A stretch of DNA of 7,212 nucleotides from Deltaproteobacteria bacterium (lineage in GTDB: Bacteria; Desulfobacterota; DAOWNY01), in contig DAOWNY010000093.1 in the NCBI GenBank assembly GCA_030642325.1, positions 1 through 7,212 on the forward strand, in the 5' to 3' direction. The notes beneath the pieces are model-generated. The model worked only from the letters and a program-made list of their open reading frames with translations. It was not told the origin of the DNA and ran no database searches. Made by a program: the position numbers and the translations under genes. Position 1 is the first letter of the stretch, and each line of letters opens with the position of its first letter. Positions 1 to 4,509 of this stretch are shown here, piece by piece.

Positions 1-920
1 AATGAGGCATAGCGGAATGAATGGGCAAAACTTCCCGGGACGTTCATTTTTAAATTAATGGTCACCAATACCGTCGCCACAATGGCCACTGAGATGAATA
101 AACGAAATTCGCTATTTTTCCAAAAAGATTTATAATCTCCCAGGAGCAGCTTGTAATGAAGAGCAAAGTTGGTCCCGGCGATAAGCATAAAAACAGTAAT
201 AACAGTATCAAAATAAAGGCTGTCAAAATGTCCGATACTAGCCCCCCTTGTTGAAAATCCCCCGGTGGCCATGGTGCCGAAGGTATGGCAGAGAGAATCG
301 AAAAAACTCATCCCTCCCATGAGAAGCAGGAGTACCAGGATGGCGGAAAGCAGAATATATACCCCCCATAAAGTCTTTGCGATCTCCGCCACCCGGGGCT
401 TAATTTTATCATGAACCGGTCCCGGCACCTCCGCTCTGTAAAGCTGCATCCCTCCAACTCCCAAGAGGGGAAGTATGGCAATGGATAAAAGTATTATGCC
501 CATCCCCCCAAGCCAGTGGGTCAGACTCCTCCAAAACAGTATTCCATGGGGAAGTTCGTCGATTGAGGTAAGGACAGTTGCCCCGGTGGTGGTAAAGCCG
601 GATATGGCCTCAAAAAAAGAATCAATGAAGGAGGTAAAAGTGCCGGATAATAAATAGGGGAGAGTCCCGAAAATACCCGCACAAATCCATCCCAGGCTAA
701 CAATCAGAAACCCCTCTTTGTGACTGATCTCTTCCCCCCTGGTTCTTCTGAATCCTAAAAAAAGGATGAGTCCGGTTAGTGTGGTAATCATGAAAGAAAT
801 AACGAGGGCTCGTGCATCTCCCTCCCCATAATATAAGGCAAAAAACAGGGGGAAGATCATAGTTGATCCCAGAGAAAAAATGAGCGCTCCCAAAATATAA
901 AGGATGAATCCGATCCGCAT
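1..920 (-). CDS. trkH: Potassium uptake protein TrkH/KtrB family, pore subunit (3' end outside window)
   Basis: This is the membrane pore subunit of a Trk/Ktr potassium uptake system, working with the TrkA gating subunit encoded just upstream. I translated it by hand from the ATG at 920; 306 residues fall inside the window and no stop is reached, against roughly 450-490 for the family, so the C-terminal third is missing. The protein is strongly hydrophobic. The first pore loop is at residues 107-116 (SGFTTTGATV, containing the selectivity-filter TTGAT). The family motif THWLGGMGI is at 134-142, AEVPGPVHDKIKPR at 163-176, and the second pore loop (TMATGGFSTRGAS) at 216-228. Each pore loop has the expected filter glycine. 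The start overlaps the trkA stop by one base (TAATG), and a GGAG lies 8 bases upstream inside the trkA coding sequence, so translation is probably coupled to trkA. The family call is secure; TrkH versus KtrB naming is less so. Confidence 0.93.
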   Translation of the reverse strand, partial: MRIGFILYILGALIFSLGSTMIFPLFFALYYGEGDARALVISFMITTLTGLILFLGFRRTRGEEISHKEGFLIVSLGWICAGIFGTLPYLLSGTFTSFIDSFFEAISGFTTTGATVLTSIDELPHGILFWRSLTHWLGGMGIILLSIAILPLLGVGGMQLYRAEVPGPVHDKIKPRVAEIAKTLWGVYILLSAILVLLLLMGGMSFFDSLCHTFGTMATGGFSTRGASIGHFDSLYFDTVITVFMLIAGTNFALHYKLLLGDYKSFWKNSEFRLFISVAIVATVLVTINLKMNVPGSFAHSFRYAS

Positions 921-2284
921 TAAAAATACTCCAGTTTGACCATAAGAGCCTTCTCAACTTTAGGGATAGCCGGTCGGATAGCCACGATGATCACCCGATC
1001 GCCGGGTAAAATAACGGTATTGCCGGTGGGAATTATGGTAGCATCATTTCTAACCACCGCTCCGATGATCGCCCCCTTGGGAAACCTAATGCTTCTTAGG
1101 GGTTTATTCACTAAATCGGAAGTTTCAAGGGCAACCACTTCGATTGCTTCCGCTGTTTCTTCCTGAAAGGTGGCAACTGAGATAACCTTTCCCCTCCTGA
1201 CATAGCGTAAAATAGAGTTAACCGCGGCAAAGGTGGGACTGATCACCACATCAATCCCGATGGTAGAAATTAACTGGTGATAGGTGATGTCATGGGTCAG
1301 GGCCATCACCCTCCTTGCACCCAGCCTTTTGGCCAGAAGAGAAACCAGTACATTTTTTTCTTCGTCTTCCGACGCTGCAATAAAATAGCTCAGGTCTTTT
1401 ATTCCCTCTTCTTTTAAAAGGTCCTTGTCCGTCCCCTTGCCCTGGAGCACCACCACCTTATCAAGTATTTCCGCAAACTGGGAACATCTGGCCTCGTCTT
1501 CTTCGATTATCTTGGCGTTAACCCCTTTTTCCTCCAGTTTGAGGGCAAGGTTGAGCGCAATATTTCCTCCCCCCATAATGATAACCCTTTTGGTTGTTTC
1601 CTCTTCTTTTCCTACAAACTGAAAAACTCTTGGAATTTCATTGGGTTCGGTGATTGCAAATAAGAGGTCCCCCGCAAATACGGTATCCTGTCCCCGGGGA
1701 ATGATGATTCTGTTTCCGCGGGAAATTGCTGCCACAAGAAACTCTCCCTCAAACTCCCCGCCTCTGAAATCTAACAATTTTTTCCCCACAATCGGTGAAT
1801 TATGATCTACCCTTACCCCGATCATCTGTACTTTACCATCTGCAAAGTCAACTACTTCATTTGCGCCCGGGATATCAAGGAGCTTGGCAACGCTTTCAAT
1901 TGCTTCAGATTCAGGATTAATTACCAGATCGATATTAAGGTGTTCTTTTCCTAGAATTTCTGAGGCTTTTGTATATTCCTGATTCCTTATGCGGGCAATT
2001 TTCACCGGAACATTAGCCTGTGTATCCGCGATTAAACTGACAATCATATTTACTTCATCACTATCAGTAACCGCTATGACCATTTCGGCATGCTCAATCC
2101 CAGCTTCTCGCAAAATGCCAAGACTACTACCACTGCCCTGCAGCACCTGGACATCCGAGGTCTCCAGGATCTGTTTGATTTGGCTCTCATTTTTTTCAAT
2201 GACCACTACATCTTCGCTCTCCCGTGACAACCTCCTGGCCAGATGAAGACCAACGTCACCTCCTCCGATAATAATAATCTTCAT
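920..2284 (-). CDS. trkA: Trk system potassium uptake protein TrkA, two RCK domains
   Basis: This is the cytoplasmic regulatory subunit that binds NAD(H) or other nucleotides and gates the TrkH pore. The protein has 454 residues, the usual length for a tandem-RCK TrkA. It shows two repeats, each a Rossmann-type RCK-N domain followed by a TrkA-C domain. Repeat 1 begins MKIIIIGGGDVG (glycine motif at residues 7-12), has the acidic residue E30 ending strand 2, and its TrkA-C part lies at about 145-225. Repeat 2 begins KRVIIMGGGNIA at 232-243, with E261/E262 as the equivalent acidic position and a second TrkA-C part at about 370-454. The second glycine motif ends in Ala rather than the usual Gly, which may weaken nucleotide binding there (inference). 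The ATG has an excellent ribosome site, GGGGAGGT, ending 5 bases upstream. It overlaps trkH by one base. It stands 732 bases from nusB, so it probably has its own promoter. Confidence 0.96.
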   Translation of the reverse strand: MKIIIIGGGDVGLHLARRLSRESEDVVVIEKNESQIKQILETSDVQVLQGSGSSLGILREAGIEHAEMVIAVTDSDEVNMIVSLIADTQANVPVKIARIRNQEYTKASEILGKEHLNIDLVINPESEAIESVAKLLDIPGANEVVDFADGKVQMIGVRVDHNSPIVGKKLLDFRGGEFEGEFLVAAISRGNRIIIPRGQDTVFAGDLLFAITEPNEIPRVFQFVGKEEETTKRVIIMGGGNIALNLALKLEEKGVNAKIIEEDEARCSQFAEILDKVVVLQGKGTDKDLLKEEGIKDLSYFIAASEDEEKNVLVSLLAKRLGARRVMALTHDITYHQLISTIGIDVVISPTFAAVNSILRYVRRGKVISVATFQEETAEAIEVVALETSDLVNKPLRSIRFPKGAIIGAVVRNDATIIPTGNTVILPGDRVIIVAIRPAIPKVEKALMVKLEYF

Positions 2285-2289
2285 TTTTT

Positions 2290-2297
2290 ACCTCCCC
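2290..2297 (-). promoter_or_regulatory. Strong ribosome binding site of trkA
   Basis: On the minus strand GGGGAGGT is followed by five A and then ATG. This near-perfect Shine-Dalgarno sequence fixes the trkA start at 2284 and implies that the gene is translated independently. Confidence 0.8.
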
Positions 2298-2365
2298 GCG
2301 AGAAGACGCCTTTCCTGTTTTCTCCGTTGAATTACTTGCATTAATTGTAATAGTTCGGCTATTTT

Positions 2366-2403
2366 TTTTGACGGGATATAAAAGAGTGACGGTATCGTCA
2401 AAA
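2366..2403. repeat. Inverted repeat TTTTGACG/CGTCAAAA with an extra TGACG, upstream of trkA
   Basis: TTTTGACG at 2366-2373 and CGTCAAAA at 2396-2403 are perfect 8-base inverted arms. A further TGACG at 2387-2391 can pair with the same right arm in a tight hairpin (TGACG-GTAT-CGTCA). On the minus strand CCGTCA occurs twice, 18 bases apart. It lies on top of the candidate trkA promoter, so it could be an operator or a short leader hairpin; neither is shown. Confidence 0.45.
2375..2401 (-). promoter_or_regulatory. Candidate sigma-70-type promoter of trkA
   Basis: On the minus strand TTGACG (2396-2401) is followed after 15 bases by TATATC (2375-2380). The first hexamer is one base from the -35 consensus and the second is a fair -10, but the spacer is shorter than the optimal 17. 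It would give a leader of about 80 bases before trkA. It overlaps a cluster of TGACG/CGTCA repeats that could form an operator. This rests on consensus matching only. Confidence 0.35.
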
Positions 2404-2414
2404 TTGTTCGACCT

Positions 2415-2450
2415 TGTGCGGTCAGGTATTAGCTATTAGATGTTAGCTTT
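2415..2450. repeat. Solo arm of the heptamer-armed repeat (outer inverted partner of copy 1)
   Basis: TGTGCGGT followed by TCAG/TTAG cores at 2422, 2429, 2436 and 2443 gives an exact 7-base period. It matches, with scattered mismatches, the reverse complement of the right arm of repeat copy 1 (about 2634-2667, ending CCGCACA). It is therefore either the true left terminus of a longer copy 1 or a remnant of another copy. It contains no coding sequence. Confidence 0.65.
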
Positions 2451-2472
2451 TGCATGAAACCATTCAACATCC

Positions 2473-2675
2473 GCTCGATCTCGTTACATTTGCCGACCTG
2501 ATACCAACCTAAGTTGGGCGATCAGCTATCAGCAATCAGCGTTTAGCTTTTATAAAACCGAGGTATTACGCAAGCTGGAAATAACACCCAGTGGGCGAAA
2601 ATTTGTAATAGCAAAACATCCTGTGATCATTTTGGCTAATAGCAATCTGCTAAAGGCTAACCGCACAGCTTGAAA
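2473..2675 (+). repeat. MITE-like intergenic repeat, copy 1
   Basis: This is one of three same-orientation copies of a non-coding repeat. The left arm is a heptamer array with TCAG/TTAG at 2522, 2529, 2536 and 2543. The right arm has the same array inverted, with CTAA-type cores at 2636, 2643, 2650 and 2657. Together they form imperfect inverted arms of about 35 bases around a core of about 85 bases. The core holds the perfect palindrome TTTTATAAAA (2548-2557) and a CACCCA-G-TGGGCG hairpin (2585-2597). The palindromic unit is about 2513-2669. The additional 40 bases on the left, from 2473, are shared only with copy 2. By eye it differs from copy 2 at about a dozen to fifteen positions over about 205 bases. 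It encodes no protein. A miniature transposon is the leading idea; a structured RNA repeat is an alternative. Confidence 0.85.
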
Positions 2676-2778
2676 TTGTTTGGAGAGTTTTCAGCCACAA
2701 AATGTAGTAGTAATTATGGTAACCGTTTACGGTTTACGATTTTTTCAGTGAAATGATTTTTATAACGATAAGAAACAT
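2676..2778. other. Spacer between repeat copies 1 and 2, with TTTACGG-type heptamers
   Basis: No gene is seen. At 2719-2738 GTAACCG is followed by TTTACGG and TTTACGA, again a 7-base period but with a different core from the TYAG arrays. GTAACCGTTTAC (2719-2730) has an inverted near-match, GTGAACGGTTAC, at 2997-3008. The pair encloses repeat copy 2 and could be an outer arm. Confidence 0.5.
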
Positions 2779-2983
2779 GCTCGATCTCGTTAGATTTGCC
2801 GACCTGATACCAACCTAAGTTGGGCGATCAGCTGTCAGCTCAAAAGCGTTTAGCTTTTATAAAACCGAGGTATTACATAAGCTTGAAATAAACACCCAAT
2901 GGGTGAAAGTTTGTAATAGCGAAACATCCTGTGATCATTTTGGCTAATAGCAATCTGCTAAAGGCTAAACGCACAGCTTGAAA
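2779..2983 (+). repeat. MITE-like intergenic repeat, copy 2
   Basis: This copy has the same organisation as copy 1 and is offset from it by about 306 bases. The left heptamer array has TCAG at 2828 and 2835 and TTAG at 2850; one unit is diverged and carries a 1-base insertion. The right array has inverted cores at 2944, 2951, 2958 and 2965. The innermost arms GCGTTTAGCTTT (2847-2858) and AAAGGCTAAACGC (2960-2972) are near-perfect inverted repeats. The core has TTTTATAAAA (2855-2864) and a perfect CACCCA-A-TGGGTG hairpin (2893-2905). The copy ends about 30 bases past the nusB stop codon on the transcribed strand, so a nusB read-through transcript would contain it. Confidence 0.87.
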
Positions 2984-3016
2984 AATTTTACCTCCGGTGA
3001 ACGGTTACTGTAAGTT

Positions 3017-3493
3017 CTACGAATATTTTTCAGCCTTAAATGGGTCTACTGAACCGGCATCATGTCCCTTTGAGATAATTATTCCATTTTTTTGCAACAT
3101 TAAATTGATCCTGTCCAAAACGCCGTTAATAAAAGAACTGGAATCCCGGGAGCCATATTTTTTAGCCAATTCAATAGCTTCATTGAGAGTAACTTTAGGG
3201 GGAATTTCAGGGCAATGGGCAAGTTCAAATACCGCGATCCTTAAAATATTTAGATCGACCTTGGCTATTCTATGCAAACGCCAGTTGTCCGAAAATTTTT
3301 CAATAAGGCTATCATTATCTTTTTGATGAAGAAAAATGCCATCTATTAATTGGTTGGAAAATTTTCTCACCTCATCGGTAACTTTGAAATTCTGCCAAAA
3401 AAAATCTAATGCGGTTTTATAGTCATCCCCTGTAATGTCAATCTGGTATAGAAACTGAAGTGCAAGTTCCCTTGAATGCCTTCTGGTACCCAC
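3017..3493 (-). CDS. nusB: Transcription antitermination factor NusB
   Basis: NusB binds boxA RNA with NusE (ribosomal protein S10) and promotes antitermination, chiefly on rRNA operons. The protein has the all-helical NusB layout. Its N-terminal motif is GTRRHSRELALQFLYQID, an Arg-rich boxA-contact helix. The C-terminal signature, DLNILRIAVFELAHC through PPKVTLNEAIELAKKYGS to SFINGVLD, is clearly that of the family. A polar tail of about 25 residues follows. I chose the GTG at 3493 because it puts the first residues where NusB proteins normally begin (158 residues). A TTG at 3511 would add six residues (MGVDTI); its upstream GGGGA lies in a hairpin. The GGGAG before the GTG is 11 bases away, rather far, so the start is uncertain. 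nusB next to ribH is a widely conserved arrangement. Confidence 0.93.
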   Translation of the reverse strand: MGTRRHSRELALQFLYQIDITGDDYKTALDFFWQNFKVTDEVRKFSNQLIDGIFLHQKDNDSLIEKFSDNWRLHRIAKVDLNILRIAVFELAHCPEIPPKVTLNEAIELAKKYGSRDSSSFINGVLDRINLMLQKNGIIISKGHDAGSVDPFKAEKYS

Positions 3494-3518
3494 AATAGTA
3501 TCAACTCCCAAAAAATTA

Positions 3519-3544
3519 TCCCCAAAAATACAGATTTTTGGGGA
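3519..3544 (-). terminator. Perfect hairpin before nusB, terminator or attenuator-like
   Basis: TCCCCAAAAAT, the four-base loop and ATTTTTGGGGA form an 11-base-pair perfect stem. On the transcribed minus strand it is followed by TAATTTTTT, giving the stem-plus-U-tract form of an intrinsic terminator. The U-tract runs directly into the nusB start region, so the hairpin sits in the nusB leader rather than at the end of ribH. It also buries the GGGGA that would serve the TTG start at 3511. It could be a terminator separating ribH from nusB or an attenuator of nusB. Confidence 0.6.
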
Positions 3545-3808
3545 ATTATCAACGTATTTTGCAAAAACCGTCCGGGGTTCCTGTTTTATCCAACCGGTTA
3601 ATTAAGCTATCAGCATCAATAATCTGTTTAATCAGCTTACTTTTTCCCTACCGCACGCTTCCCTCTTTGCTGCCTTCTTCCTTTAATTGTATCTGTCTAC
3701 TCAATAAATCGGGGCAACCTCATCGCAGACCAATTTTCCGGATACATATCCAGTGGCTATTGAGAACTCACATTTCGTCATTTCAGCGAAGGCGAAAATC
3801 CATGTCCG
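3545..3808. other. Non-coding ribH-nusB intergenic region with small inverted repeats
   Basis: I find no credible gene; the plus-strand reading frame here resembles no family I know and has no plausible start context. Inverted elements seen: TAAGCT/AGCTTA (3603-3608 and 3634-3639) flanking a TATCAGC-type stretch; CTCAATA/TATTGAG (3700-3706 and 3758-3764), enclosing GGATA-CA-TATCC at 3739-3750; and a degenerate CGTCATTT...AATCC repeat at 3776-3804. These suggest decayed repeats or a structured RNA. Confidence 0.5.
3776..3804. repeat. Degenerate dispersed repeat of the CGTCATTCC...GGAATCC type
   Basis: The sequence CGTCATTTCAGCGAAGG continuing to CGAAAATCCATG resembles the widespread bacterial palindromic repeats with ATTCCCGC / GCGGGAAT arms (the dRS3-like style). 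The arms here are eroded: ATTTC..GC against GC..GAAAT with mismatches. It begins 5 bases beyond the ribH stop codon on the transcribed strand. The family assignment is by resemblance only. Confidence 0.35.
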
Positions 3809-4285
3809 TCATCCTCTGCCCTCAATTTCTTTATAAAGATTAGCCATCTCAATGGCGGATATGGAGGCATCCCAACCTTTATTACCACCCTTGGTTCCCG
3901 CCCTCTCAATGGCTTGCTCTATATTGTCGGTGGTGAGCACACCAAAAATTACGGGAATATCAACTTCCAGAGAAATTTTTGCCACTCCCTTGGAAACTTC
4001 CGAACTGACATAATCGAAGTGGGGAGTTGCCCCCCTAATTACCGCCCCCAAACATATGATGGCATCATATGTTTTTTTGCCGGCCAGCTTGCGGGCGGTG
4101 GCGGGAATCTCAAAAGCCCCTGGAACCCTTGCCACTTCAATATCTTCTTCAGATGCCCCATTTCTCACAAGGGCATCCACCGCCCCCTCCAACAGTCTAT
4201 TACCGATAAAATCATTAAATCTACTGAGAACGATGGCGAATTTTAAACCTTCAGCAGATATTTTTCCTTCTATTTTTCCAATCAT
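3809..4285 (-). CDS. ribH: 6,7-dimethyl-8-ribityllumazine synthase
   Basis: RibH condenses 5-amino-6-ribitylamino-uracil with 3,4-dihydroxy-2-butanone 4-phosphate to form lumazine, the penultimate step of riboflavin synthesis. At 158 residues it has normal family length. Visible motifs are SRFNDFIGN at 21-29 (pyrimidine-stacking Phe), VPGAFEIP at 54-61, GAVIRGATPHFDYV at 80-93 with the proton-shuttling His89, GVLTTDN at 115-121, and R128 with AGTKGGNKG at 129-137 for phosphate binding and the subunit interface. Nothing essential is missing, so the enzyme is probably active and assembles as pentamers or 60-mer capsids. The ATG is preceded by GGGGGAG four bases upstream. One of its substrates is the product of the DHBP synthase reaction that its upstream neighbour, the ribBA-type protein, seems unlikely to catalyse. 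Confidence 0.97.
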   Translation of the reverse strand: MIGKIEGKISAEGLKFAIVLSRFNDFIGNRLLEGAVDALVRNGASEEDIEVARVPGAFEIPATARKLAGKKTYDAIICLGAVIRGATPHFDYVSSEVSKGVAKISLEVDIPVIFGVLTTDNIEQAIERAGTKGGNKGWDASISAIEMANLYKEIEGRG

Positions 4286-4336
4286 ACTTCTCCCCCTTTT
4301 TCCTCCCCAATTATCAGGCAGGGCCTTACATATTAT

Positions 4337-4509
4337 TACCTAAGTTGAGCAATTAGCTGCCGGCACACAAACGTTTAGCTTTTATAAAACCGAGGTATTG
4401 CGCCAGCTTGAAATAAACACCCAATGGGTGAAATTTTGTAATAGCGAAACATCCTGTGATCATTTTGGCTAATAGCTAACTGCTAAAGGCTAAGCGCTCA
4501 ATTCAGGTA
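4337..4509 (+). repeat. MITE-like intergenic repeat, copy 3, abutting the ribBA stop
   Basis: This is the third copy of the repeat, in the same orientation as copies 1 and 2. The right array is a perfect set of four heptamers with CTAA at 4469, 4476, 4483 and 4490. The left array has diverged middle units between TTAG at 4353 and 4375. The outer arms TACCTAAGTTGAGC (4337-4350) and GCTCAATTCAGGTA (4496-4509) are inverted with two mismatches, so the termini are better defined here than in the other copies. TTTTATAAAA is at 4380-4389 and CACCCA-A-TGGGTG at 4418-4430. The right terminus is directly adjacent to the ribBA stop codon (4510-4512). The 40-base left extension of copies 1 and 2 is absent. 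It fills most of the 224-base ribBA-ribH gap, which otherwise holds only the ribH ribosome site. Confidence 0.87.

Noticed and set aside
697..957. An 86-codon minus-strand frame overlapping the trkA-trkH junction
   Set aside because: It is a shifted frame over trkH; the frame starting at 920 gives a clear TrkH with both pore loops.
2413..2985. CRISPR array, because of closely spaced repeats
   Set aside because: The repeats are about 205 bases long, only two copies, with palindromic heptamer arms and no uniform repeat-spacer pattern or cas genes.
3538..3843. A plus-strand open frame of 101 codons between nusB and ribH
   Set aside because: It has no ribosome site or recognisable motif, begins at the 3519-3544 hairpin and runs into the end of ribH on the other strand; it is probably chance.
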